From Ursus arctos (lineage: Eukaryota; Chordata; Mammalia; Carnivora; Ursidae), in NCBI RefSeq assembly GCF_023065955.2, contig NW_026623100.1:9522501-9586500 (forward strand): a stretch of DNA of 64,000 bases, given 5' to 3'. This document shows positions 47,040 to 59,909 of the stretch, in pieces. The notes beneath the pieces were generated by a model. It saw only the letters and a program-made list of their open reading frames with translations. It searched no databases and was not told where the DNA came from. Both the position numbers and the translations under genes were made by a program. Each line of letters begins with the position of its first letter. The first letter of the stretch is position 1.

Positions 47040-47320
47040 TGCAATGACTTGAGTTTACCCATATTAATAAACATATTTTGCAGGAAAATATTACTGAGCT
47101 TGAAAAAAATAGAGATTGGTCATCTGTGCCAAGCCTGAAGTGAATCGGTATGAGCACAAAAAGAAAGAAAGTCTGTAATAACAATAATATTTAATAACAA
47201 AAAGCTTAGTCATTTGCATTTGATGGTGTAGTTCTGAAATAGAAATTCCCTTTTGGAATGTGTGTACCTGGGAAAATTAAGTTGATGAAGTAGCATTTTG
47301 GGTTTTGTTTTATGTGTCAG
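47040..47320. promoter_or_regulatory. candidate conserved non-coding element
   Basis: Repeat-free A/T-rich sequence with catattaataaacatatttt (homeodomain/forkhead-like), ataacaataatatttaataac, and the POU octamer-type catttgcat near 47212-47220. No open frame. Confidence 0.22.
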
Positions 47321-49382
47321 TTTAATAGTTTCTAAATATGAAACATAGCATGTGATAGAGTGACCTCCTGATGTTGTTATTTTTGCCAGATTAATGTTGA
47401 ATTTATAGTAATAGGCAAAGGTAAAGTGAAATTTGAGTTTGTTACATAATATGGCAGACCGAGGAATGGTGATAGTAATTAAACAAGGATATTCACTCTT
47501 TCACCCTCCTGTTAATGACAGTCTTACATTTCCCAAACTTAAATGAAAAGGTCAGGAACCTAGTGAGCACTAACATGATTAGGCGTAAACTATAGATCAT
47601 ACAGGATCAAATAGGAGCTGTAATAGAGATGCAAGTGGTAATGTGAGTAGGAAGGTTGATTTCTTTGGGAACTCTAGGGAGGCAGCTCAAAGGAAATGAT
47701 ACCCAAGTAGAACCTTGAAGAATCTGTAAGATTTGTGCTAGCTGAAGGGGGGGAGGAATTGCATTGGTGTCTGTGTGTTGTATGTGTGTGTGTGTGTTTT
47801 CTTTCCCCAAATCTTAAGTCCTTGAGGCATGTCTTACAGGGAAAAAGAAACTTCCTCAATCCCCCGTCCAATGTAGGGCACAAAAGTTTGTTCAGTGGTA
47901 CTTGTTAGAGAAAGGACAGCATAGGGAAGCTCAAGGGAAGAACTTTAACAACAAACCTACAGAGGATAGCTTGAATTGGGTAGGTATCTGATCTTCTCCT
48001 TATGAGGGTCCTGTTTAGCAAGGTGATTCATAGCTAAGCTCACTCCCTACAGTAAGCTATCTGCTGTAATTCTCTCTTGCCCATTCCGTAGTCCGAAAGC
48101 AGAGATGTTTCTTAAAGCAGGATTTGCTTACCCTTTATATGTTGCTGTTAATGATTCTTATTCCTCACTTTGGTTTAATTGTAACTGTAAGAAGTGCAAC
48201 ATTAAAAGTGAGTTCTATGATGTGATTTTATAGAGGCAAAAACCACATTTAATATGCTTAGTACATGCATTCTGAGGTAGATCTGGCATGTTCTCCCCCC
48301 CCCCCATACTTTTTTTTTAAGCTACACAGATCTCAGAAATGAAGGGTGCAGAAATTTCCTATTTGGGGAATATTTTTCCCAAAGCAAAATTGAGTTTTTA
48401 TGGCAAAAGAACTATGGAACAAGTCCTTTAAAATATCTAATTCGATGATTTACACAGTCAGCATTGTAGATATGCTCGTATGCCATAGAACAACTATTGT
48501 TACTGTGTGCTTTATCGCTTTTGAATGAATTCATTGGACCTCACTTTCCACCCAACTACAATTCAGAAGATCCTAGTCATCTTTAAATGTTCCTTTTGCA
48601 AAAATACAAATTAACTTCTAAGTTTATAGAACTTGTAATTGTAGCTCTTGAGAATACTTGGGTAGAATGTGCAATAAAGTACTTGCTGATTCTTAAGCCC
48701 AAAGCATATTTCTTTCCAGATATAACATATGCTTTTTAGCATTGAAAGTTTATATCTAGAAATTGACAATCTGTACTCTGGTAAGCATCAAATGTTCAGA
48801 CCAAAGTCCTTATCAACATTTTGTGCTCACAATCCCATAACTCCCTAAGGAGCCATTTAACTTTGAGCAACTTGGCGTTTGGTTCGAAGAGATGGCAACT
48901 GTGAGAAGATCCTGGGTTAAACAGAGCCCCGGTTTTGTCTTATCTTCAGATTTCCCCTGTATTATCCTATCTAAAATGGAGCTAGGTTACTGTCATGCTT
49001 CCTGTGGGGTGAAGAAAATTTGCTTAAAACATACTGTATTTGGCATGGTGGTTTAAAACTCTTCCGAGGAGGGGGTGATGGTGGAACTCTGTTCTTTTTT
49101 AACGTTTATAAAATGTGAAACATTTATGCCGTTGATGCTCTGCATGTGTGTGTTGGGAGTGAATAGCACGTGCATGAATATACTATATTACATTTGAGAA
49201 GCATTTCAGGGACACCTGGCAGAGTAGCTCGCCCTAGCTGAAGGCTGGGCTAAAAAATATTTACCACCATTCCATGATCAGTGGCCAAAGGACTGGAACT
49301 ATGAAAAAGGCTTCTTTCACCTCTGGAGGTAGGAAAGACTCTAGGCATAAAGGAAAAAACATGTTAACTCAAGAACTTATAA
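47321..49382. other. unassigned DNA
   Basis: It contains a TG repeat at about 47781-47797 and a C12 run at 48295-48306. The A/T-rich part at 48360-48720 looks single-copy. No gene or named repeat is seen. Confidence 0.4.
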
Positions 49383-49597
49383 TGGTTCTTTTTTTTTTTT
49401 AATATTTTATTTATTTATTCGACAGAGATAGAGACAGCCAGCAAGAGAGGGAACACAAGCAGGGGGAGTGGGAGAGGAAGAAGCAGGCTCCCAGCGGAGG
49501 AGCCTGATGTGGGGCTCGATCCCATAACGCAGGGATCACGCCCTGAGCCGAAGGCAGACGCTTAACCGCTATGCTACCCAGGCGCCCCCTGGTTCTT
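49383..49597 (-). mobile_element. SINEC with 8-bp TSD
   Basis: The reversed body at 49391-49589 contains gagatagagacagccagcaa and ends aggcgcccc. TSD tggttctt lies at 49383-49390 and 49590-49597. It sits right at the 3' end of an antisense L1. Confidence 0.93.
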
Positions 49598-51390
49598 AAT
49601 TCTTAGGAACTGTGTTACCTTCTTCTTAATTGAGGTATAATTTGCGTGCAGTGGAATCTTCAGTTACTAAATTTACCTTTCAATCAGTTATGATAAATGC
49701 AAAGGCTAAAGGCATCATCCCCATGCCCCCTTCCAGTCAGTTTCCCCGGCCCCCAGAAGCAAACCTTGATCTTATTTTACCCACTCTGGAATTTTATAGA
49801 AATGGGATCATACAGAATGTAATTTTAATTTCTGGCTTTTTTTCCCCCCTCAACATAATATTTTTGAGATTCATCGCTATTATTGCCTGAATCAGTAGTT
49901 CCTTTTTCCCCCAGTTGTTGGGTAGTAATCCACTATATGAATGTATCGCAGTAGGTTGATCCTTTGATGGAAATCTAGGCTATTTGTAGGTCTGGGTTAT
50001 GAATTAAACAGCTATGAACATTGTAGTGCAGAACTTTTTGTAGACCTATGGTTTGACTTCTTTTGTATAAATATCTAGGAGTGGAATTGGTAGGTTGTAG
50101 AGTAGATTGTGTTTAACTTCAAGAACCACAAGAGATTTCCAAAGCGATTGCACCATCTTATACTTGACCAACAATACTGAAGAATTTCGGTATTGCACAT
50201 CCTCCTCAACATTTGGTGGTGGTAGTCTTTTTCATTTAATCATTTTAGTAGGTGACTCTTGGTATCTCATTGTGGCTTTAATTTGTATTCCCCAGATAGA
50301 AATGATGTCGAACACTTTTCCACGTGCTTATAAGGCAATTTGCTTAAACGTCATTTGTGAAGTGGCTCTCTTCAAGTCTTTAGCCTCTTTTATTGTGCTG
50401 CTGTTGTTGTTTATTAGGTACCAGAGTGCTTGTTACATACTTGATAGAAGTCACTTCTTAGATTGCATTGCAGATTTTTCCTCCCATTCTGTGGCTTACT
50501 TGTTTATCCTCTTGATGGTACTTCTTGATGCACATTTTTAGTTGTGATGAAATCCAAGTTATCATTTATCATTTTTGTTCTTTTACATTTATTCCTTTCT
50601 AAGAAAAATTTCTACTCTTGAGAAATCTTTGTCCACTTCACCTTCATGAATATATTATTCTACACTTTGTTCTAATAGCATTTTAAAACCTTTTTATTTT
50701 GAAGTAATTTTAGATTTACAGAAAAGTTGCAAAGATGGTGTATCGAGTGCCTCTATACCCTTCACCCAGCTACCCCTGATGTTAACATCTTCCATGATGA
50801 TTGCACAATTCTCAAAACTAAGAAATTAACATCAGTACAGTATATGAAGTATAGACTCTGTTCAGATTTCACCAGTTTCTCCCTTAAAGTCTTTGTCCAG
50901 GAGCTAGTCCAGGATACCACATTGCCCTTAGTTGTCATGACTCCTTAGTGTTCTCTGGTCTCTGATAGCTCCTCAGCTTTTACTTGTCTTTTATGACCTT
51001 GACACTTTTGAAGTCTACTCCAGGGGTTTTGTAGAGTATCCCTCAATTTGGTGTGTCTGACCAAATTCATGATTAGACACATTATGGATTACTGGGAAGA
51101 ATGAATGGTAACCGAGGTGGTATATTCTTTTCATCGTTTCTAGTCACTTGTTTGTTGTAGCTTTTATGTTGGGTCCATGATTGTCTCCCACTTTAATTTT
51201 GTGCCTTTTCTTTTAAGAAAAGCCTGCTGGGATTTTGACTGGAATTATATTGAATCTGTTGATCAGTTTGGGGAGAACTGACCTCTTAACAATATTGAGT
51301 TTTTCAATGCCTGCATTTGTAATATATCTTTGTACTTATTTAGGTCTTCTTTTGTTTCTCTCAGCCATGTTTTAGAATTTTTAGTATAAA

Positions 51391-51633
51391 GATCTTATAT
51401 GACAGGGCATCTGGGTGGCTCAGTTGGTTAAGTGTCTGGCTTTGGCTCAGGTCATGATCCTCGGGTCCTGGGATCAAGCCCTGTGTTGGGCTTCCTGCTC
51501 AGTAGGGAGTCTGCTTCTTTCTCTCCCTCTGTCCCTCCCCCCTGCTTGTTCTCTCTTTTTGCCTCACTCACTCCTGCTCTCTCTCTCGAATAAATAAATA
51601 TAATCTTTAAAATAAAAAACGATCTCACCTGAC
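51391..51633 (+). mobile_element. SINEC nested in L1
   Basis: The body at 51404-51620 starts gggcatctgggtggctcag and has gggatcaagccctgtgttgg; it ends aataaataaatataatcttt. It is the older subfamily. The TSD gatcttatatgac / gatctcacctgac (51391-51403, 51621-51633) matches at 10 of 13 bases and is itself L1 ORF2 sequence, which proves insertion into the L1. Confidence 0.92.
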
Positions 51634-52046
51634 TTTTGTTAAATTTATTCCCAAGTCCTTGGTATTTTTGTTACTTGTGTAAATAGTATTTTTAGCCTTT
51701 TTATTGCTAATACAATGACTTCATATCCTACAACGTTGCTGAATTCATTTATCAGATCTAGTAGTTCTCTTGTAGATTTATTCTGACTTTTTATATGTAC
51801 ATAACATGTCGGCACTGAAAAAGGGGGGTTTTGCTTCTTCTTTGTCAGTCTGTATGCCTTCTATTTCTCTTGCTTGTCTGATTGCTCTGGCTAGGACCTT
51901 CAGTAAAATGTTGAATAGAGGTGGTAAGAGTATACATTATACATTTTTCTTTTGTTCCCAACCTTAGGGAGAAACATTTAATATTTCACTATTGTGGTGT
52001 GTGTTGTTAGCTATAGACTTTTCTTTTTTTGATTTCCGTTACAGTC

Positions 52047-52145
52047 TGAGGAAGTTATTTTCATTTATTTATTTATTTATTTATTTTTTAATAATGATTT
52101 TTTATTATGTTAGTCACCATACAGTATATTGAGGAAGTTATTTTC
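52047..52145 (-). mobile_element. 67-bp 5'-truncated L1 insertion with 16-bp TSD
   Basis: Body 52063-52129: an ATTT-type tail, then taataatgattttttatt, then atgttagtcaccatac, the reversed extreme 3' end of a carnivore L1. It is flanked by the perfect TSD tgaggaagttattttc at 52047-52062 and 52130-52145. Confidence 0.85.
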
Positions 52146-53096
52146 TATTCCTAGTTTGCTGAAAGATTTTTACATGAATGGGTATTGGATAAATGGGTTA
52201 TGTATTTAACATAAATGGATGTGTCAAAAGCTTCCTCTGCATCTGCTGAAATGATCATATAAATTTCCCCCCTTAACGTGTTCATATAATCAACTACATT
52301 AATTTATTTCCAACCATTAATTCCTATAATAAGCTCTACTTGATTATGGTATATTATCCTCTTTATACATTTCTAGGTGATTTAATAATATTTTTTTAAA
52401 GGTTTTATTTTCCTTTACATTGATGTTCATGAGGGATTTTGGTCTGTAGCTCTCTTTTCTCATAATGTGTTTGGTTTTGATACCAGGATTATAATGACTT
52501 CACAGGATGAGTTGGGAGGTATTCTCTCCTTTGTCTTCTAAAAGATTGTATATGATTGATATTATCTCTTTTATTAATTCCTGGAAGAGTTTAACAGTGG
52601 ATACATTTAGTCCTGGAGCTTTCTTTTAGAAAATTGTTTAGTTACAAATTCAGTTTCTTTAATGGTTATAGAATTCTTTAGATTTTCCATCTCTTCTTGT
52701 GTCAGTTTTGGTAAGTTGTGTTTTTAAAGGAATCTATTTCATATACACTGTCAAATTTATTGGCATAAAATTGTTTATGATATCCCTTCATTTTGCTTTT
52801 AATTTTTGTACAATCTGTAGTATGTCCACTGTTTTATTCTTAAGATTGATCATTTCTGTTTTTTTTTTTTTTTCCAAAATCCTGATTGGTATTTCTAGGT
52901 GGTTATAAATTTTATCAATCTTTTTAAAGAACCAACTTTTGGCTTTGTTGATTTTTTTGTTTGTCAGTTTTCTGTTTCATTAATTTTTATTATTTTCAGT
53001 GTTCTACTTACTTTGGGTTTAATTTGAAAGGGAATTCTACTACTTTTAACCTTTGCCTTAAAGGAACTACTATTAATAAGGGGAAAAAAGATTAAT

Positions 53097-53327
53097 TAGT
53101 ATGAAATCTTTTTTTTTTTAAAGATTTTATTTTTATTTGTTTGACAGAGATAGAGACAGCCAGCGAGAGAGGGAACACAAGCAGGGGGAGTGGGAGAGGA
53201 AGAAGCAGGCTCATAGTAGAGGAGCCTGACATGGGGCTTGATCCCGTAACGCCGGGATCACGCCCTGAGCTGAAGGCAGACGCTTAACCGCTATGCCACC
53301 CAGGCACCCCATAGTATGAAATCTTTT
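53097..53327 (-). mobile_element. SINEC with 16-bp TSD
   Basis: The reversed body at about 53113-53310 is the younger subfamily, with acgccgggatcacgccctga and a caggcacccc head. The perfect TSD tagtatgaaatctttt lies at 53097-53112 and 53312-53327. Confidence 0.95.
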
Positions 53328-55374
53328 TAAATAAGAAATAATTGTTTTATAAAATATTATAGGTAAATTGAGCTTGGTACTAGTTTTTAAATATAAGTAA
53401 AGTTCACCTATTAGATCTAAAGCGATCTGAATAGGTGTGGCTGCTCTGGTTTTGGTAGCAACTGCCCAGGGGATTGGCTTATTTTATAGAAGGAACCATC
53501 CTGTATTCTACAGCCCATTCTAGAATTGGCAAAGAAATGCCTCCTGAAGGGTATATGTAGGAGGGCATACAACAGATCTTCTTCACACAGTCATTCAAAA
53601 CATGAAAATTACACATCTAGTTTTAATTGATGTGTTCAACTGTGGGCATTGAGGTGATAAATATGGTAATCACACTTAAGAGATAAACATTAATAGTTTT
53701 ATGCTCTTGGATCTTCCATAAAAGAATTAGGTGCCCCAAATGTTTTTCATCCATGTCCTTAATGGGGGAAAACATTACAGTGCAGGAAAATGGTTCTATA
53801 CTGCTACTGGGAATTAATGATTGTTGTCTATATTCATAAAAACCAGGCAGTAACCTAATGTATATCATAAAGCAATAACAATGACAATTAGGATTAATAG
53901 CACCTCTGGCTTTCCAAACCAGGAGAGCCAGGCATTTTCATGCCCTATATGAAAATCACCTTTTCTGTGGTGCTACTGGGGGATTTAGTCGTTTTGTATA
54001 AAAGTGGTTTTAGATGACAAAGTAGGACTTAAGGTATCAAAGTTCAATCTTCATACTAAACTTTTTCTACTGGAAAAATAGTATTTTTATTGCTGCTGGG
54101 TTGTTTTTTTTTTTTTATGATAACCTTTGAAAATAAGGCTTAAGTATATGTAAAGTTTGTCATTGGAAGCTGCTTCTATTAGGTTTTGGTTTTAAGTAAT
54201 ACTTGTACTTATCCTCCATACTGCATTTAAATACCACTTTAATGAGGTAGCCTTTAGGTTAGCACTTCCTATGGCAGTCATACAATGCTTATTAGTGTTA
54301 TGTCTGTCCATGTCACCTCATAAATATTTGTTGTTAGAATGAATGAATGTAACAACCAAAGTTGGAGCGATTAATATTACCAACACTGGTGCCAGAACAG
54401 ATACTTTTCTGATAGTGGCACCATTTTTGTGGAAGGCAGGAGTGGAACATTGTGTATGTATGATCAGTAATTCTGACCCCCAGAGTGTCTAAAGAATGAG
54501 GAATGGGGATCAGGGTGATATTCATTAGTAGATTTTTAAGGACATGAAATATGATGTAGAAGTAGTCTAATTTAAATTATTCCAAATTATTTTAAATGTC
54601 CAAGATATTTCCAGGATGTTTCAAGCTTTGGACTGATTGCCTTTTCCTCATTGTCTCCAAAGCAAGATGATGGTGTTTCAAAAAACTTTTCTTTATGACT
54701 TCTGAGTTATCATGCTCATAATCAAAAGATATACAGCAGTGTAATGCGCAATAAAAAAAAAGCTGTATATTTTGTTTTGTAACTGCAACCAGAATATATT
54801 TTTCAGATAATAGGAGACAATTGCTTGGTTGAAGGAATAGTAAATTATTTATTCCCTTTAGAAAACCACACTGAAAGAGAAAAGCTGGGTTTTTTTCTTT
54901 CCCCCTTTTTTTGTATCAGAATTGATTGTGCACTGGCATTATTACTATTCAGTCCTATAAGAATTTGTTAGGATTTTTTCCTTCTCCTAAGGTTTTTATT
55001 TCTGTAATATTTTCATATAATGGCCAAGTAATAAATATCCAACAGAATTTTTTTCATGCTTTCTGTGGAGCAGATAATGCAGTTTTCTTGTTAAATAGCG
55101 AACTACTTTCATCATTTACTTTTCTTACTAGGTTATGTTGTATCTTGTGCAGAAATGTGTATGGGTTGCTACAGAATTTTGGCTTCTGTTAATGAGCTAG
55201 ATACTGCTATCACATATAATCAAAGTATCGTAAATTCTGATGCTTTTAGGTCATTTTTAATATCAGAAAATCTGACAGCCTATTTAGTAATCTATCATAT
55301 GATCACTAAATTATTGTGATTATATGGTATGATAGATGATTATATGATAATCTGTTTAGGGGATGCAGGAAGAA
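53328..55374. other. unassigned A/T-rich DNA
   Basis: About 2 kb without a named repeat. A T12-type run lies near 54105-54116. Frames up to 88 codons are unrecognised. Confidence 0.4.
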
Positions 55375-55500
55375 TAACATATGATCCCTTCCCCTGAAGA
55401 GCTTAGAGTCTAGCCGAAAGAGACAAGGCTAGCACACAGGAAACAAGGATTGAACGCTAACAGGAGAGGATGTAATTGTGCACCCCTTGTGATAAGTGTT
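55375..55500 (-). repeat. L2 fragment
   Basis: cccttcccctgaagagctta, then gagtctagccgaaagagaca resembles the reversed 'cctgccctcaaggagcttagagtc' of L2. Confidence 0.45.
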
Positions 55501-56031
55501 TATAACAGAGAGAGATGGTTGTCAGTATTCAGAGTTTCTTCTGTTTTCCTGTCCCAGATCCACTGTCACCTCTTCTCCCAGCTGCTTAGTGCCAGGGAAG
55601 TGCCTGGAAGAACTGCATCAGGCTTTTCTGCTCTCTGGCTTCAGATACTATACACATTGCTAACATACACGGTTGTGAAAAACACACCTTCAAGAACTCA
55701 CTATTTAATATATTTATATAAGGTTCCTATTATATTAGACCCAGTAGTAGGTATAATGAGTAAGACATGGTCCTTACCACTAAACTACTTTACCTCTTCC
55801 TCTTTCTTCTCCTCTCTGAATGAAAGGAGTGAGATAGAACTGGTTTTGCCCCAGCGTTTATCAGAACATAGTAAGTGCCGCAGAGTCCAGGCTATGATGG
55901 GGCTGGGAGTGCATTTGGAGTGGGAGTGCATATGGAGGTTATCCTTGTTCTTCCCTGTCATGGTACTTTGCAGTATCTTTGTCTACAAAAAGGACATGCC
56001 CTCCTATGCATCTTACTGCTGCCCTCATTGA
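55450..56031 (+). other. longest open frame of the window (193 codons), not supported as a gene
   Basis: An ATG-initiated frame is open from 55450 to 56031. It begins inside L2-like sequence and crosses a second L2-like piece at about 55690-55790 (agtaggtataatgagtaaga, then catggtccttaccact). The peptide has a few hydrophobic runs but no recognised domain. I see no promoter, splice site pair or homology. Most likely chance. Confidence 0.2.
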
Positions 56032-56033
56032 GA

Positions 56034-56160
56034 GTGTTTGGATTAGCTATTGCTGCACAGCAAACCACCTCAAAACTTAGTGGCTTAAAATAACCATAAT
56101 AATTTATCTTGCTCATGGATATGCAGTTTTGGCAGAGCCAAGATCAATCCCTAATACAGA
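56034..56160 (+). repeat. old interspersed repeat, family not named
   Basis: gattagctattgctgcacag, then caaaccacctcaaaacttag, then tggcttaaaataaccataat belongs to a common old mammalian repeat. A relative lies at about 21890-22010. Confidence 0.55.
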
Positions 56161-59100
56161 AACGGTAAGCTAAGAATTTGTTTCTCTGTATTATCATTTG
56201 GGAATGTATGACTCTGTGAGATTTTGTCCCTCATTAAATTTACAATTTTCTGAGTTAATGCGTAGCCTCATGTCTCTTTCATACCCTAGTGATTTCTGAT
56301 CTTGAGATCATTTGGTGAGAAATACAACTATATTTATTAGGGTTAAAAATATGACCTTTGGAAACCTCTGTATGATTGGAAGGTACCCTAATGGAGAAAA
56401 ATCCTCATAATCAGTGGTGCAGAGAAGTAATTTATTGGGTCTTAATGAGGATATACAGCATAGTTATAAATATGAGGACATGTTGTAGCAAGTTATGTGG
56501 TCTTTGGAAGCATGTGTGCCCCAAGTGTGACTTTTGGCCAATAATTTTTACCAATGCAAATTACCAAATGACATTTATGGACTGTGTTTGTCATCAAGCA
56601 TAAAACTTTAGGTAAATATAGAACTATTGATCGTTGGTTTCCTAGGAAGATTTTTTCCCATGAGTCATAGTGGATTTTTGCCCTAAGCCTCTAATAATGC
56701 TAGGTTCTTACATTAATAAATAGAGCAGTCTTCCTTTTATAGGCTAATCACTTAGAGAAATCGAGACTCACCATTCCTTGGTAACATGAATGTAGACTTG
56801 TTCTCCTTTGGGCTAAAAAGCAATATATTACTCCCATTGATCTCTGAATTACTTCCACATGCCAAGGAATACTGTGTCTGAAGCTTGGTATCCTGGCTAT
56901 AGATGGATTCTGCTTCTCTCTTTCTTTTGGGCACTTTCCCCAGCCAGTTATTATTTAGTGCTTGTAAATTCTGCCACTTTCAACAAGACAGACCTGATGA
57001 ATCATCAGGGAAGTTAACCTTTACCATCTAGAGCTTTGAAAATGTTAAATTGCTTTCAAATACCCGGTTCTTCTCGGAATTTCACATCCCAGCTGTAAGT
57101 AACAACATGAGGTTCTTCACCAGCTAGCACAGGTATTGGCTTTCGTCGCTGTGGTGCATATCTTCCTTTCTAGCCTCTTGGCTGCCGTAACTCAGTTCAC
57201 CCCATTCAGTTACCACATGGCATCCTTTCAGACAGCTGTTGCTGGATGCAGCAGCTTATTTTTTAAAGGACCGTTTTGCAATAATACATAACACCTGCAT
57301 TTACAATGTTTTCATATGCAGTTCAGGTGTTGATCAGTAAAATACAGCATGAATCCTGGGACACAGGAAACCTCTAATGACTATTCAGCCCTCGTGCTTG
57401 GAATTTTGCTCTATCAGAGGGGTCAGTGCTTGCTGTAATAGCCAGACCCCCATCCTTTGCCCTGCCTGTCTGAGTGAACATAAAAAGTGCAAATCTTTAA
57501 ATGGGCACAGATGTTTGACAAAGCCAGTGAGATCTACTGGGGCAGCTAGTTTGTAATTTCCAGTTTCTACTGAGCTTTTGAGAGGAATCCTTTTCTTATT
57601 AAAAAAAAAATCTTTTTGTACTAAATCTTGGTACACGCTTAGTCTTACAAAAAATAACATAGAAATAAGAGATCAAACAATGATTGAAAGATCTTCGAAT
57701 GTGATAGTCACACACAAAACCACGTAGACCCTTGATGCCATACCTCCTACAATACAGGCCAATCCACTGTCAAAGACAGAGCATCAGACAGCTGGCAGAA
57801 TAAATGGACTAATATGCTTCACCCCAGGAAGCCCACACCCCAGCAGCTCTGACTCAGACACCGCGCTGGGTTATTATACTGTACGCACAAATCAAAACGT
57901 TTTTTATGCCTTCCTTAACATTTATGTAAAAGTGTTCTTTCAAGATCCTTGAGTAAACTTCACCAATCATCAGAGTAGCCTTGGATAGAGGGTAAGGAAT
58001 TGTAGAGTCCCTAATTCAGTATTTGGAGTAATACGTGATGTTAGTTCTAATTACATGATTTGGGCAGTCATACAGCAAAGCCAGTGAGAGCGCCTTCAGT
58101 GATCATATTTAACTTACTTCATCAAACCACAATATTACTCATATGTCTCTTATTCAGAAAAGGATCTAAGGTAACTTACCAAAATTCATACAATTATTAT
58201 ATAGTAAGTTAAAGTAGCCAGTAAATTGCTCTTGAGTTCCCTAGTGGCTGAAGTGAAAAGGGAAACATGAAGAGCTTCAGGAATCACTTTGTCCTTAAAT
58301 ATAAACGTAGCCACTTAAGACAAACAGACGCTTTGCTCATACTGTGGTCTACAAGACATTTCTCCTTATTTAGTTCAGAGTGATATAGAAGTGATACAGT
58401 GTTATAGAAGAAAAGACTTTTTATAACATTCTTTATAACATTCTTGCAGTAACTAGAAACTTTTATCCAGCTGTTTTTGTTGCATTCCTTTGTGCAGATA
58501 GTGATCAAAATGCCAAAATACAGTACAGTGGTGATAAAGGATGAATACACTGCTATTTTACCTCTCCCCTATCTAGATCTTTCTTTAATGCTTTAATACA
58601 GTATCTAAATGCTACTGCATAATACAGTATTTAAATTATTAATCAAGTCTAGTTTTTAAAAAATATGCTTGGGAATGAAAACAAATGAACAATAAAAATG
58701 TTAACCAGTAGTGAATAAATAATGGGAGGATAGTTTTCCGTCACTGCCTAAACAAAAGTATATTTATTCCCAAATCGAGTATTATGAGTGCTTTCCTCCT
58801 AAATGGTCATTTTAATGCAATTAATATTTAGCGATTAGTCTCTGTGACAGAGCATAGCATTGGGGTTATGCTTCTTTCAGTCCAAATCAGCACATTTTAC
58901 AGTTTGGAGTTCATCTCAAATTGAACATACGCTGCTGTACATGAAATGATGACTTTTAAATAGCTTTTGATCGGGGACATGAGGGAAGGGTTGAAAATTA
59001 TGTTCAGTGGCACACAGATGACCTAATATTGACTTGAGACCAATAAGCAGGAGGTAAAATAGCCAAAAAGATTCAAAATTATTATGAGAAATGGGAGAAA

Positions 59101-59909
59101 ATAGGCAAGTATAAGCCACCTGAATTAGAAACAAGTATCGGGTAGACACTTTTATTAAAGATAAAAGCTAAGCTGTGAGAATCCCATGGTCATAAGGCCA
59201 GGACTCATTCATTTCAATGAAGAGGGAGGGTAAAGCATCAAGATGCCTTCTGCTTGGTGGGAAGAGAATGAGGGGATGGACTGCAGTGGTGTGGGGATGG
59301 GTATAGTAAACCCAAGACTGAATATGGTTGCTGAATGGAATGTTTGTTTCCTGGTAAAAAGCCACATTCCTCAACAACTCAGACTCTCTTATTAGAAAAC
59401 TGAATCTAGTGTTAGCTTCTTAGGATGAGAAAAAATAAATAGTAAAAACTCCACAGGCAAGCCAGTGAAGTAATTGCAAGACTGGGTGTGTGATTCACGG
59501 TGAAGCAGTAAGGGAGGGTGGGTTATTTAACCTGGAGAGAAGAATAGGCTTTTCTAAACTAGTGTCTGAGGAATAATATTTTAGTAATACTTGAAATATT
59601 TCACTTTAATCTTGCACACAAAATGACTGGGTTTTGCATGAACTTGTTAATTATGTAAAGTGGTAAAAATTGTACACAGTGCAACAGAATTGGGCTAGTG
59701 TTAGACAGCTTATGCAGATTTTACATAATTTTAACATGCTTTTGATCAATGATATAAGTATATGAGTGACTTCAAATAGATGACAAAGAAAAGTTGTTTT
59801 CCACCTCCATTTAGGACAAAAGGAGCCCTGAATTACAAAAGGAGAAATAGCTGTGCATATTATTAGGATTCATTTGCTTACCATTAAGGGATTTGGGGGG
59901 TTGATCTTC
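56161..59909. other. repeat-poor unassigned stretch
   Basis: About 3.7 kb with no SINE or LINE that I recognise. A short tandem duplication (about 12-13 bp, attctttataac type) is at about 58420-58446. The part from 57700 to 57960 reads as single-copy. Open frames reach 91 codons and are unrecognised. Confidence 0.4.

Larger units (their letters stand above)
49599..53030 (-). mobile_element. antisense L1, 5'-truncated and internally deleted, with two nested insertions
   Basis: Plus-strand order is 3' UTR (49599 to about 51170: tgaggtataatttgcgtg, then gggatcatacagaatgta, then aggagtggaattggtaggtt, then tacagaaaagttgcaaagat) and then ORF2 (about 51200-53030). The C-terminal third of ORF2 is missing at the join near 51180. 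It is interrupted by a SINE (51404-51620) and a 67-bp L1 piece (52063-52129). The two 3' UTR blocks meeting near 50685 may come from one element or two. Confidence 0.75.
51200..53030 (-). pseudogene. L1 ORF2 reverse-transcriptase relic
   Basis: The minus strand 52258-52220 encodes MIISADAEEAFDT, the L1 form of RT motif A with its metal-binding aspartate. Near 51290-51240 it encodes an LPKLI-RFNIIPVKIP-like stretch, a conserved L1 block downstream of the fingers and palm. Frames are broken by stops and by the two nested insertions. In intact L1 the protein copies L1 RNA into DNA at the target site. Confidence 0.75.

Noticed and set aside
50107..50541. A 144-codon plus-strand frame with hydrophobic runs.
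   Set aside because: It lies antisense in the L1 3' UTR; the hydrophobicity comes from T-rich sequence.
51415..51597. A 60-codon frame starting MAQLVKCLALAQVMILGSWD.
   Set aside because: This is a well-known translation artefact of carnivore SINEs; a similar peptide (DAWVAQSVKHLPLVQVMI) arises from the SINE at 10376-10675.
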